A DNA stretch of 64,000 nucleotides, taken from positions 21,482,135 to 21,546,134 of the forward strand of contig OX419341.1 of the NCBI GenBank assembly GCA_948470475.1, in the 5' to 3' direction. This DNA is from Galaxea fascicularis. Taxonomy: Eukaryota > Cnidaria > Anthozoa > Scleractinia > Euphylliidae. A model generated the notes under the pieces. It was not told the DNA's origin and made no database searches. It saw only the letters and a program-made list of their open reading frames with translations. Shown piece by piece: positions 52,401 through 62,157 of the stretch. Within the stretch, counting starts at the first letter, position 1. The number at the start of each line of letters is the position of its first letter. Made by a program: the position numbers and the translations under genes.

Positions 52401-55400
52401 GGTAAAGACACAACACATGAACAAAATATTAACACCGATAAATGGTATTCAGTACTTGTTCTTTGAAGTGTTTACAGATGTGTATATACAATGTACATGT
52501 CACACTTAAAGTGTTGGAAAAGATGAGTTGATTCCTGCACTGATAAATTAGCAAAATGCATGTACAAGTTTGAATTTAATGTTTTGTGTAGTGTTTACTT
52601 GACGACACCGCCAAGCGTAGAATCACCTAAATTTTTCCTAATTTTTACCAAGATTATTTTGGGTCAGAAAGACTGTTCCTTCTCTCTATAAGTATTACAT
52701 TTAATGGTTCCAGATACATGTACATTTGTAAACATCATGTGTTAAAGTGCCACTATGATCAAAAAATCATTTTCTTTTTTTCTTCAGATTTTGAAAGTGT
52801 GTTTGCTTAACAACTGACTGGCAAAATTTTGAGCTTTGATTTTTATCCAAAGGCTGTTTATTTCGAGTGTAAGGTTTGGATTTCACGATCCGCCATTACT
52901 CACGTTCAAAACTGACCGATTGGACCTCAGAGGATTAGATCTAGGGGAAATTGTTGTCATTTACTCACTAGCTTAAAATTTCAGCATGTAAACACAACTT
53001 ATTTCGCAAAACACGAGTTTAAAAATCTGAAAGCCCGGAACTCCTGTGCTGCATATTAATTCAGCCGCGTACACACGCATTGCATTCTTAAACCAGTGAG
53101 TATCTAACGTCATTTTCTCCTCGACCCAGCTCTCTCAAGATTTTAAAGTTAGTAATGGCGGAGCAATAAATAACAAAATTCCAGTTAAAATAAACAGGTG
53201 TCTTTTTAAATTCAGAACTTAAAACTTGGGTCACTTAGTGTTTAGTTAACATAGTTTTGAAATCCAAAACTTGGGTCACTTAGTGTTTAGTTAACATAGA
53301 TTTGAAATCCAAAGAATGAGGACAATTGTTTTTTGGTCTTAGTAGCACTTTAAGGTAATTTCTCTAAATTGCATTGCGCATCCTTACCGCGCATAATTTT
53401 TGCGTCAGCAATGCGCGCACGAGCACGTGCACATTCAAAACATTGCAGTTTTTTGAAGGGGTCATCCCCTAGAAAGAGGTAAATGGCGATTTTCTCGTGA
53501 ACGAGTATTGGGACCTATGCTTTTTATTTCTCATATTGAAAGAAGATGCAATTCCCTGTGACATATCCAGATTTGAAGAATTTTGTATTGTCCAGTTTTT
53601 CATTATTCACAAAAGATCTCCTTTACAATGAAGCTATTGAAACTTCAGTGGTAAAGCACAGACGCAAAAAGACATGACAAATCTTTCATTATTTCATTTT
53701 TTGTTTACATTTCGACCGTGAGGTGGTTTTGACAAAATAAACCTACATCCCATTGCGTCTGTCCCGTTTTTGAAAACTATAGTGTCTCAGACCACTTTCG
53801 GATATCAACTTAAACTGTGCTAACAATGTTCAACAGTAGGTATAAACTAAAGCCTCAAAGCATGAAAACGGACATGGGGACACTCTCTTTTTACTGCATT
53901 TCTTTGATGTTTTTAACATTGGCAACCACCTGGCAAAGTTTTAAATAGAACCTATTGAGACTTCTATTTCTGGGGAATGACCTTAAAGGGGCGGTTTCAT
54001 GCTGTTTTTAGTAACACATTGAAAATTAAACATTCGCTTTTCGGTTGATACCAATTCCTTTAAAGGTTTACTGTAATGCAAAGAAATAATTATACTCATA
54101 CGATTTCGAAGGCAGAAAACCGAGACAAGGATCAGTTCAAACGTGAAAATGTCGGCCCAGTTTTCAAGTTTGAATTGAATTTTCGTGTTGCAATTCTCTA
54201 AAAATGGATTTTACTGTAAAAATCCAAAAACCATGAACACTAGAAATATTTATGGAATGTTATTGTTTCAAGTAAAAAGCCAATCACGCACGAGAAAAAT
54301 AAACCACAAACTGTAACAGTAATTAGTTTGTGGTTTCGTATCGCTTCTGATTGGTTGCGGCACAATTGAAAATCTCAAAATCAAATCAAAGTGTTCACGG
54401 TTTTTGGATTCGCACAGTAATATAATTCGGTTTGTTTCACTTTATTTCTTGGAATTAGCAATGTAGAAGGGATTCGAATATTAGCAAAGTGTTTGAAGCT
54501 AGAATTGAGTGAATTTTGAGCAAAAATCACGAAAAGCTCTGAGACTGCCCCTTTAAATTGATTTTCTATTATCCCATGTTCATATGTGTCAACCCTTTAA
54601 TCCATTATATCGGAATGTATATTCTCCACACTGGTCTCCATACATGTACATTTTCTATATGACAACAAGGAGAACTTTGTTTAACAATCAAGACCTTTGT
54701 TACTTGTTGATCACTTCTTTTTTTCTCACAACCTTTGTTTGATTAAGTAGTGTAGCCATAGGGAGAAGTTAAACGTTGGTCACTTTTCGGGATTAAAGGA
54801 TTAAGAAAGATACGTTAGTGCTACTTTGGTTATATACACATTTCTAATTCATCAAATATTTTCGCTTCCAGATGATTGGTCTAAATGCATCACGTGACTG
54901 AACATGCCCCAGCTTAAACTGGGGAGTATCACCCTGGTGATATTCCCCAAATGCGTGTTGCGAAGAATATTTGAGGGATAAACACAATAGCCCCCATTTG
55001 GATTCAAAAATATGCCTGAATTTTTGTCCTTGTCATTATCAGTTCCTCGTAGCTCAGTGTTCCTCCAGCTTCACTCTTGGAAAACCTTTTTGCTTCTCAA
55101 GACAGATCATGTCCGCAGACAAATATCCAAGCATATTCTCGGGCCAAATAGACCATTGTTTATACATGTACGTATATGTGGAGAGTTTGACGGATAAGGA
55201 GCTACTGCACTTAAGAAACATGACAAGGCCATTTATTTTTGTTCAGTATCACTGAGAATAATTATTTTTGTGCTGTCAGTTGTAGTCGTGTCTGTGTTCC
55301 AGACGTGGCTGGTTGCGACTGGCAACATACGTTTTCCTATGGCATAAAGGAAGACTTAGTTTTTTTCAAAAAATAATTACAGTATTTCTCCTTACGGTAT

Positions 55401-58400
55401 CCACATTTCAACTAACACACAGCTAATGAGAATAAAGAAAATGATCATCAAATATGAAATGTCATGACGACTAAATTATGTGAACTAGTAGTATACGAAA
55501 TATGAAAAGACTGGTTAAGAGAATATAGATGTGGTGTCTTGGCTTATAGGGTTGAAGCTGACAGATCTCATTGTGATACAGCCTACAGTGTATCTACTTC
55601 TCTGTACATGTAATATCTCGCCACTCTCTCAAGAGGTGCCATGTTCTGTTTCTCTTTAGCAGTGGTGACTCCTGTAGTTCAAAAGGGGAACGGTCTTAGC
55701 ACTGACACCTTAGTGGGCATCACTGTTGGTGTTAGTTTGTTTGTCATCATCATAATTGTTGTTTGCTGCGTTCTGTACCGCCGACAAAAAAAGCAAACAG
55801 ACAAGTACAAACAGCTCTACCTCCTTCAACAGTCAGACTATAAGGTTGGTGGGTTATAATAAGTTAACGTTGTACATGGCAATTCGTACAGGAAACCTGT
55901 TGACTCATTTTTCTTGGTATCTGTAAATCGTACAGTATTTTGCTTATTTTTTGGAGTTCCTGAAACTTGGGGTCTGAGAGGAAAGTGTGACAGATTCCAT
56001 TTACCACCCCGCTTGCTTCGCTTCACTTCAGGAGAATTGAAACTGCCTAGAGTACAATTATGTATTATGTCCAAACGTTACCTTCGAGGTCAGCAGCAGG
56101 AGACTTTACTTGGCTACAATAAGTCAGTTGGCTTGGAAGCCCCTTCAAGCAGGGGTTAAGGGGGGGAGTGGTGGGGGGGTGTTTCCATGGGGTGATATGG
56201 TAACGAGATCATTGCTTGGCTTTTAAGACATAATTCTTATTCTTCATTCAGTCAAACCTTGACTCTGAGCATTGTCTTTGTTTTCAGATTGATCCCGATC
56301 GCAGCTTGCTGGAACAGTGTAATGATCTGCCGTATGACCCGGATTGGGAGTTCCCAGAGGAAAGGCTACTCCTTGGGAATATCCTTGGCGCAGGAGCGTT
56401 TGGGCAGGTTATTCAAGCAGAGGCCTTTGGCATCTTGGCTCTCAATCCACGAAATAAGAGTGCAGAATCATTCAAACGACGCTTGATTCGCCGCTCATCA
56501 AGAGCAAAGGAATTGAAGAAAGAGGAAGGCAGTGGAGGCTGGAAGAACGTTAAGATTCCCGTAGCTGTGAAGACATTGAAAGGTTTGAAATGACTGTATT
56601 ATGACAGACAAGCTAGTGCGCAGTAAACAGAACCTTTAATGATTTGACGCAGGACTCACCATTGTTGCTACTGTATTTGATTTCAGAGGGTGCTTCAAGA
56701 GAAGAGTACAAAGATCTTGCCTCGGAACTCAAAATTCTTATCCATCTTGGACACCATAAAAACATTGTGAATCTCCTTGGAGCCTGCACGCGGGGGAAGC
56801 GGCTCATGGTGATCATGGAGTTTGCACCTCACGGCAGTTTGTTGTCTTTTCTACGAGGAAAGAGGGATATTCACGAGGCTACGTGGACTAAAACGATAAA
56901 TGACCCAGAGAAAGAGTTTACTCTAGTTGACCTGGTGACGACTGGTTTCCAGGTTGCCAGAGGGATGTCGTTCTTGGCATCAAGAAAGGTAGGAAGTCAA
57001 CGACGAAAGGGTGCTGTCAGTATTGCGACAACACAGCAAACAGCTTACTTGAGAAAAGACTGGGATGGAGAAAGACTGTGCAAGTAATGATTATTGCAGA
57101 ATTGTTTAGGGGAAAGGAAGGGCCAAGGTCAACAAACTCGGCAAAAGTGTTCGATATACGAAGCGTTTCTGAAATGGGCTACTTTTAAAATATCAAAATT
57201 CAAGTTAATAACAAGACCCTGACGACAAAAACAGAGGAAAATGCAAGTTATGTCAATCATCTCTAACATTCCTTGCAATTCGTTTCTGTTGTTTTTGTTC
57301 TTTGGGCTTCGTTATTAAGCTGAAGTTTGATATTTTGAAAGCAGTCCATTGTTCATGCACGAAGTGACAAAGCAGCTTACCTGTATGTTTCTGCATTTTC
57401 GTACTTAACGCACCCCAAACAACCCAGAAACGTTTGAAATCAGGCTACAGTCCAAGAGCTATTCCCATGGGGAGGGAAATACCCAAAAAGATGCAACGCC
57501 CCAAATCCAGTCCGCCCTTCCCCTCGCCAAAAAAGGTCGGATAAAACGTGAGTCAAGATAGAGACACGATCTGTATTTACTTTTCGTCAATACCAGAGAA
57601 AGCCCACCAGACACTAAACGAAAACAATAACCAAAAACAAATTTGCACCCTAAGATAATACTTATGCTCATGTACTTTACGCTCCAGTGTGTTCATCGTG
57701 ATTTGGCTGCAAGGAACATTTTGGTGGGTGAAGATTATGTCATGAAGATAGCCGACTTTGGTTTGGCCAGAGACATTTACAAGGATGATTTGTATGTGAA
57801 GAAGACACAGGGCCTGCTCCCTGTAAAGTGGATGGCACCAGAGTCGCTGTTCGACAGAATTTATACAGAAAACACTGATGTGTAAGTAGAGCTTGTAGCA
57901 AACAGCAGTGCAGTGCGCAGTGTGCATTGCAGTGCAATGCAGTGTGCATTGCAGTACATTGCAGTGCAGTGCGCATAGCGGTACATTGTAGTGCAATGCA
58001 GTTTGCATTGCAGCGCAGTGCAGTGCAGTGCAGTGCAGTACAGTACGGTACATTGTAATCACTGCTTATGGATCTCTTGTCCTCTTGTCTTGTCTCTCCT
58101 GAGCGGACACTCCGTGATGAGAGCGGGTTTTTAGCAGATCATATAAATGAGTAATTGCAGTAAATCTACTACAGAGTAGAGTATGGTGATATCCCTGGTG
58201 CCACTTCTGGAATGTTTGACTGCAGTGTCCAAGTATATATTAGGGTATGGGGCATTTCAAGGCAAGTCCTTTATTACAATCGCTTTTTACATCTAGTTAT
58301 ATGTTAGAGGTAACCCAATTTCCTTTATAACATCAATATTTTAGGCACGCTATATTTCGTTCAGAGTAGCATTATTCCATAGACTCAGTTTGGATTGTGA

Positions 58401-61400
58401 AAATTCCTAGTCGTCTTCACAAAAACGAAGCCGTGGCAATGATACAGAGATATTAAAAGTCGTGAGTTTGGAGCATCTGTCTTGGCTGTCGGGTTAAAAG
58501 ACGCGATAGCAACGTTGGCCAGTCACTGTAACGTTGTCCATTGTACTTACCTATTGATGTGTTCCATCTTGTAGTTGGTCATTTGGAATTCTTCTTTGGG
58601 AGGCTTTCACCCTCGGGGGTACCCCTTACCCTGGCCTTCCCAAAGAGCAGCTGCTTGACTACTTGAGTGATGGCAAGAGGATGGATATGCCAGCAAGATG
58701 CCCATTGGAGGTGTATACTATCATGAGGGACTGCTGGATACAAGAACCTGAGCAGAGACCGAAGTTTACAACACTGACTGAAAGGCTGGCAAGCATCTTG
58801 GAGAACAACACTTCAAAGGTACATTTGACTGACGTAAAAATTCAACTTCAACATAACGTCTTTAAATTGCGCCTTGACAATATCATTACTGCTATTTGTT
58901 ACTGCTACAATCGTAATAGACTAAAAAGTAAGAAATGGGAAAAAGGACAAAGCTTTTTTTAAGACTGAAAAGTCTTTTGATTCCGTATAAATGTGTGACT
59001 GACATCTGACTGATCAACCTAGAATCGTGGCCAGTTTTTTCTCGGACACCTCACATTTTTGCGATAATTTCGGGGTTCAATTTGAAAGGAGACGATAATT
59101 TACGCTTCCAAACAGCGTCTTAGAAATATCTTTCCCCTACAACCCTAGACGTTGTTGAGGCCCGTGACATACACATAACGTTGTTGATGTTTCCTTTCGG
59201 GCGGGAACATGCTTTTATCGAAAATAAGTGTCACAGACGTTTCGACCAAATTGGACTACAATCAGTAATGCAAACTGGCCTACAAATGGTCATACTAAGG
59301 CCCGATTCAGACGCCGTACTTTCTATGAGCCGAACCTGATACATTGAATTAAGTACATGAAAAGTTCGGCGTGTGAATCAATTAAGAATGGCTATTTCCC
59401 ATTTGGAACGGACCAGCCGTTCTTTCCGCCTGGCTCCGGGGATTTCGACTGTAGAAGATCGGCTTTGATTCAGACGCCGAATGTTTCATGAGCCGAACTC
59501 AAAGCATAATTATAAAGTGTCTTCTTGTAAATTTCACTAACAGACCATTCTGAATTAAAGTATCATGGTAGGTGGATTGACAGTGTTTGGAAATCGCGCC
59601 CTTACGTTGACGCTTTGAAAGAAAACCTCATCAACCCATACATTTTCTGAAAGCTTAATAGTTATACAATACAATCATATCTTTGAAATTTTCTTAAAAG
59701 TCTTAAAGTCAGTGTTGCAGTGATATTAAAATAAATGCCCAGAAACACGGCTTTGCTTAAATTGGTTCGTTTCCGCGCGTGAATTATCGGATCGGCGCGA
59801 TTAATATCGGAAATGTTTTCTCACACATCACCCTCAAAAACCGTGTCTGCGATTTTCCAGATGCGGTTTAGTTTTTTTTTTTACAACCTCCTAAAGTTTG
59901 ATATTGTCCATTCGGACGTTCCTTTGTACAAAAGAGGCCATAACTCGGAAACGGAAGCGAAATTAAACAAAGCCCGACACAGTTTTTCGAACAAAGTATC
60001 CTTGAACATGCCTGCCGATTTTCAGCTAATTCCGTCGGAAGACGCGCGTAAACGAACTAAATATGTTCACCCTTATATGCAGTTTTATGTTATTGAGAAA
60101 AAGACGAAAAACGTTTTATGAGATTTCTGTGATTAGGTGTTAAAAATCCCAGCATGTAAGAAGATTAAATGACGCATTGACAGATGTCGGCACGGGTCAG
60201 TTTACAACAACAATGGCTTGTGACAACTTGAATTAAACAGACGTCTTCAATTCTGGCACGAAAACCGGCGAGTTCGTTCTCTAGCAATATTTTCGTGCGA
60301 CTAGCACTTGTTGCAGGTTGCTCTACGGCTTTATTGGCGGGACTAGTGTCCTCCAATAACCATTCGTCTTGGCTGTAGTTCGACCCACGGTTGCTCAGAG
60401 CCAAAGATTTTGCTTGTTCCACACAAAATTCCTTGATTCCAGATTTTCGCTTCTTCGGCTTCTTCGAAGACGCAAACGGACAAGACGTTTTCTTGCGTTT
60501 TTGTCCGGACATTAAGAACTTCAAAAGCTAAGCTTGTCAAGAACGAAAGCCAACAAGCGATAAAAACAACCGGATCAAGAACGGTTCGCGTGCACATCTC
60601 TTTCTTTGAAATGAACCATCACACCGCATTCGCATTACAGGTGACAACCGACGGTAAATTTTAATTAGAGATGACAGGAACTTGTCAGTGCACCGTCAGG
60701 GGTTAATGAGATTCAAAAATAGTTTTTCTCTTTATCTTAAAAACTAAAAAAGGTTTTTTTCCCATTCTTTTTTCAAAATATTCATCTCAGTCTTCTATAT
60801 TTGAACAGCAAAAAAAAAATTCTATTTTTCGTCAAAATCCACCTACCATGATACCTTAAGTTTGGCTAATTCCGTTCGACGTCTGAATCAACAGGCCTAC
60901 TTTTTGTAATTTGAGTTGGTCCAAATTCGAATTAGGTTCGGTTCATGAAAAGTACGCCGCTGAATCTAGCCTAACTTGCTGTCTGACTGACTGTAACTGT
61001 TCAACGGATCGAATGACGTCCTAACGAAACATACATACCGACTGTCAAACTAGTTGACTAACAATTTGTGACTGCGGTTCTCATGTAAATGCAGATTGGT
61101 GAACCTGGAAATTCTTGCATATCCGTTTATTCATTGATTTAAAAGGAAGAACTGGATCATTAGATTGCTTAAACTGTTCGTTTTCCTTTCATCGTAGGAT
61201 AATCCTTACCTAGCACTACAGATGGAGGAAGAGGCTCGACCCAGTCAGGGCTACTACCTGCAACCAGTCGATGATGGAGGTATCCGTGATTACAAGAGGT
61301 ACGTGAAATCACCAGTGCATTCTCCAACAAGCGATACCAGTGAGCCACCGAACTTTGGAGATGCTGGCAGTGCACACAAAGGAGCAGATAGAATGGGGTG

Positions 61401-62157
61401 CATCCCTAATGGTCTCAAATTTACTAAATTTTTAATTAACGACTGCGCTAGTTTCAAGGATTAGCGTTGGTACAGTGGCACTTTCCACTGATGTTTCCCG
61501 GTTTCGATCCTCGGACTCGGCGTCACAAGTGGGCCAAGTTAAGTTTAGTAGCTTTCTTGTGAGTGGTGGCACACTGGCACATAATTTTTCAAGGGGCACA
61601 CTAAGCAGTATCTCTTTTATGTGTTAGCTCAGAAAGGAGCCCCACATCTCCTGTCATCAGCTTCCGTTGCTTTTATCATCCTCGTCGTCTATATTATCAT
61701 TCTTCTCAGCTTCTCCCAAGGCCTCTCTTTGTTAACCCCTGAACGAACTAATGCCTTGCCGATAAGGAGACCAGGTTGTTAGCCCTGTCTGGACGAGAAA
61801 TAGGGCACTAAATTGTGAGCTCACTGATTTTCGTTGTTTTCATTTTCTAGGTACGATTCTCCTCTGCCCACTCTGCCACCAGGTCTTCCCGTGATGAGTG
61901 ACGAGGACATTCCCCGCGATCCTCTCCCTCCCCTCCCTCCTTACGAAACTTCCAGGTCAGACAGTGCGGGAGGGAAGAGTGGGATCGACGTGGACGCAGT
62001 GGATGATAGGTACGTTGATGATGCGCGGGCTGACTCGCCATTCCTCCCCCGTCCAGGGAATAAACCAGTTGCCATACAGATGGATAAATATAACAAGGTG
62101 CCAGAGGAAAAGATTTTGCCTAAGAGACGACATGGAAATTACGAGACAGAACTGTGA
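40405..62157 (+). CDS. Receptor tyrosine kinase, 7 Ig domains, FGFR/VEGFR-like
   Basis: Join: 40405-40492, 42039-42347, 43103-43417, 45193-45543, 45866-46207, 48190-48495, 50823-51182, 51620-51889, 55660-55844, 56288-56582, 56687-56988, 57688-57881, 58575-58818, 61198-61298 and 61851-62157. The total is 3969 nt, 1322 aa; all phases match. Order: signal peptide, seven Ig domains (one exon each, phase 1), one membrane helix, kinase, tail. It would bind an extracellular growth factor and signal through tyrosine phosphorylation. The kinase reads most like FGFR ([34 protein letters not shown]), while seven Ig domains match the VEGFR layout. An extra copy of the fourth Ig exon (46806-47147) fits the frame too and would give 1436 aa. 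It lies 3.1 kb downstream of the related Ig-only locus. Confidence 0.85.
40493..41535. other. RTK intron 1, no feature
   Basis: No exon or structured repeat recognised in intron 1 before the decayed exon at 41536. Confidence 0.4.
41536..41717 (+). pseudogene. Decayed duplicate of RTK Ig exon 2
   Basis: The first 150 nt match exon 2 (42039 onward) closely: [26 protein letters not shown], with a good acceptor (tttccag). It then runs into unrelated sequence with repeated 'cgaaacgac' and 'gaactgac' words and a stop. No donor is left and the second half of the Ig domain is missing. It must be skipped for the receptor to be made. Confidence 0.65.
42039..42347 (+). CDS. RTK exon 2: Ig domain 1 (A-type)
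   Basis: 309 nt, phase 1. [56 protein letters not shown]. The same A-type fold as in the Ig-only locus. Acceptor tttgcag, donor tcac|gtgagt. Confidence 0.8.
42483..42908. mobile_element. TTAA-flanked inverted-repeat element, 426 bp
   Basis: TTAA at 42479-42482 and 42909-42912. The left end AGTTCCTATAACGCCAAATA and right end (reverse complement) AGTGCCTATGACCCCAAATT match over about 60 bp. An inner inverted pair (ggtctattcctgatttga) fills the centre. It lies in RTK intron 2. Related ends occur at 2735 and 52746. Confidence 0.75.
43103..43417 (+). CDS. RTK exon 3: Ig domain 2 (B-type)
   Basis: 315 nt, phase 1. [36 protein letters not shown]. Acceptor cattacag, donor gaag|gtgagt. Confidence 0.8.
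43418..45192. other. RTK intron 3, no gene
   Basis: Open frames at 43412-44044 have no coding support. 44640-44780 has loosely repeated 'gagttgaatgttg' words. No transposon ends are recognised. Confidence 0.4.
45193..45543 (+). CDS. RTK exon 4: Ig domain 3
   Basis: 351 nt, phase 1. [54 protein letters not shown] classic I-set domain. Acceptor gtttaaag, donor cagg|gtatgt. Confidence 0.8.
45866..46207 (+). CDS. RTK exon 5: Ig domain 4
   Basis: 342 nt, phase 1. [53 protein letters not shown]. Acceptor ctgcag, donor gttg|gtaaga. Confidence 0.8.
46806..47147 (+). CDS. Second copy of RTK exon 5
   Basis: Same sequence as 45866-46207, with both splice sites and phase 1 at both ends. It can be included without frame change to give an eight-Ig receptor. 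The partial exon 4 copy before it (46371-46483) has no acceptor and is not usable. Confidence 0.6.
47311..48189. other. RTK intron, no feature
   Basis: Intron before exon 6. An 'attcaccctattaatttt' stretch near 47755 forms a short inverted pair; nothing more is recognised. Confidence 0.4.
48190..48495 (+). CDS. RTK exon 6: Ig domain 5
   Basis: 306 nt, phase 1. [46 protein letters not shown]. Acceptor tttaacag, donor aaaa|gtaagt. Confidence 0.8.
48920..49275. repeat. Foldback element, arms of about 120-150 bp
   Basis: 'ttttgaagtaatc', 'ttgacaccatcaaatgaaagataac' and 'gaacagagaccaagttatgg' recur as reverse complements at 49130-49260 around a loop of about 80-100 bp. It lies in an RTK intron. 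No flanking duplication was identified. Confidence 0.65.
49905..50620 (+). repeat. Dispersed repeat, copy 2, with nested insertions
   Basis: The same ordered words as 541-712, split by about 400 bp that includes a 'ccaacattgttgga'-rich short inverted element at 50405-50510 (aacatcatccaacattgttgg), a MITE-like insertion. Confidence 0.5.
50823..51182 (+). CDS. RTK exon 7: Ig domain 6
   Basis: 360 nt, phase 1. [20 protein letters not shown], then a long C'-D loop ([15 protein letters not shown]), and [13 protein letters not shown]. The two extra cysteines may form a second disulfide. Acceptor tctacag, donor gaga|gtaagt. Confidence 0.8.
51183..51619. other. RTK intron 7, no feature
   Basis: AT-rich intron with a T-rich tract before the acceptor. 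Confidence 0.4.
51620..51889 (+). CDS. RTK exon 8: Ig domain 7 (membrane-proximal)
   Basis: 270 nt, phase 1. [43 protein letters not shown]. Acceptor tttaacag, donor aaag|gtaagt. Confidence 0.82.
52010..52039 (-). ncRNA. Hammerhead-like core, minus strand
   Basis: On the minus strand CTGATGA, a perfect GGTGTC/GACACC stem-loop and GAAAC. All conserved core bases are present. Confidence 0.5.
52084..52113 (+). ncRNA. Hammerhead-like core, plus strand
   Basis: CTGATGA, a TGTCC/GGACA stem-loop and GAAAC. Core bases are conserved; stem III is not obvious, as in minimal Penelope hammerheads. Confidence 0.5.
52746..53349. mobile_element. TTAA-flanked element, 604 bp
   Basis: TTAA at 52742-52745 and 53350-53353; ends AGTGCCACTATGATCAAAAAA and, inverted, AGTGCTACTAAGACCAAAAAA. 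It contains a 'cttgggtcacttagtgtttagttaacatag' unit twice in tandem (53220-53300). Confidence 0.72.
53987..54552. mobile_element. TTAA-flanked element, 566 bp
   Basis: TTAA at 53983-53986 and 54553-54556; ends AGGGGCGGTTTCA and, inverted, AGGGGCAGTCTCA. The inner part has further inverted blocks (acagtaatataattcgg / cgatttcgaaggc region). In an RTK intron. Confidence 0.68.
54557..55659. other. RTK intron, no feature
   Basis: The remainder of the intron before the membrane exon. Open frames at 54971-55255 are not supported. Confidence 0.4.
55660..55844 (+). CDS. RTK exon 9: transmembrane and juxtamembrane
   Basis: 185 nt, phase 1 in and phase 0 out. A short extracellular stalk, then the membrane helix [23 protein letters not shown] with a basic stop-transfer RRQKKQ, then a juxtamembrane segment with tyrosines ([13 protein letters not shown]). 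Confidence 0.82.
55845..56287. other. RTK intron 9
   Basis: No feature apart from a G-rich patch (56155-56185). Confidence 0.4.
56288..56582 (+). CDS. RTK exon 10: kinase N-lobe with an unusual insertion
   Basis: 295 nt. [20 protein letters not shown] starts the kinase: the glycine loop GAGAFGQV, then after AEAFGI about 40 residues of basic, serine-rich sequence ([18 protein letters not shown]) before the VAVKTLK lysine. FGFRs have about a dozen residues there. Acceptor tttcag, donor aaag|gtttga. Confidence 0.85.
56687..56988 (+). CDS. RTK exon 11: kinase helix C to helix E
   Basis: 302 nt. [27 protein letters not shown] holds the helix-C Glu; then the hinge [12 protein letters not shown], a short kinase insert ([14 protein letters not shown]), and [13 protein letters not shown]. 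The insert is short as in FGFR, unlike the long VEGFR insert. Confidence 0.85.
56989..57687. other. RTK intron 11
   Basis: No feature recognised. Confidence 0.4.
57688..57881 (+). CDS. RTK exon 12: catalytic and activation loops
   Basis: 194 nt. Catalytic loop [11 protein letters not shown] in IADFGLARD, activation-loop tyrosines in [11 protein letters not shown], then [17 protein letters not shown]. All catalytic residues are present, so the kinase is predicted active. Confidence 0.9.
57899..58041 (+). repeat. GCAGT/GCATT simple-repeat array
   Basis: About 28 units of GCAGT, GCATT, ACATT and close variants, starting 18 bp after the exon 12 donor. Confidence 0.85.
58042..58574. other. RTK intron 12, rest
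   Basis: No feature recognised. Confidence 0.4.
58575..58818 (+). CDS. RTK exon 13: kinase C-lobe end
   Basis: 244 nt. [44 protein letters not shown] with the invariant Arg, ending the kinase domain at about LASIL. Acceptor ttgtag, donor aaag|gtacat. Confidence 0.88.
58819..59297. other. RTK intron 13, first part
   Basis: No feature recognised before the inverted-repeat element. Confidence 0.4.
59298..60973. mobile_element. Inverted-repeat transposon, 1.7 kb, in the RTK intron
   Basis: Left end TAAGGCCCGATTCAGACGCCG and right end, inverted, TAGGCTAGATTCAGCGGCG match, followed by 'ccgaacct' and similar blocks over about 100 bp. TA bases at the edges fit a TA target. It holds one minus-strand coding-like exon (60165-60512). 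No transposase was identified. Confidence 0.55.
60165..60512 (-). CDS. Coding-like minus-strand ORF in the transposon, unknown
   Basis: 115 codons from an ATG at 60512. A Lys/Arg-rich start ([20 protein letters not shown]) like a nuclear localisation signal, then a helical region ([13 protein letters not shown]) and an end that looks out of frame or intronic. It may be the first exon of a gene carried by the 59298-60973 element. Family unknown. Confidence 0.35.
   Translation of the reverse strand: MSGQKRKKTSCPFASSKKPKKRKSGIKEFCVEQAKSLALSNRGSNYSQDEWLLEDTSPANKAVEQPATSASRTKILLENELAGFRARIEDVCLIQVVTSHCCCKLTRADICQCVI
61198..61298 (+). CDS. RTK exon 14: C-terminal tail, part 1
   Basis: 101 nt, phase 0 in, 2 out. 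[23 protein letters not shown] carries tyrosines in NPYLAL and GYYLQP contexts, likely docking sites after autophosphorylation. Acceptor atcgtag, donor agag|gtacgt. Confidence 0.72.
61464..61640 (+). repeat. tRNA-derived SINE-like copy
   Basis: A-box-like GCGTTGGTACAGTGGCA and B-box-like GGTTTCGATCC about 30 nt apart, then GGACTCGGCGTCAC shared with the copy at 37745-38097. In RTK intron 14. Confidence 0.5.
61851..62157 (+). CDS. RTK exon 15: C-terminal tail and stop
   Basis: 307 nt including TGA. Proline-rich ([18 protein letters not shown]) with tyrosines in RYDSPLP, PPYETS, DRYVDD and DKYNKV. The protein ends YETEL; T-x-L at the C-terminus is a class I PDZ ligand pattern. Acceptor tttctag. 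Confidence 0.75.

Noticed and set aside
57577..58062. Long minus-strand ORF over the RTK exon 12 region
   Set aside because: It lies opposite a well-supported kinase exon and the GCAGT repeat, which keeps several frames open.
59813..60121. Plus-strand ORF in the 1.7 kb transposon
   Set aside because: No domain, no splice context, and a T-rich tract near its start; I could not separate it from chance.
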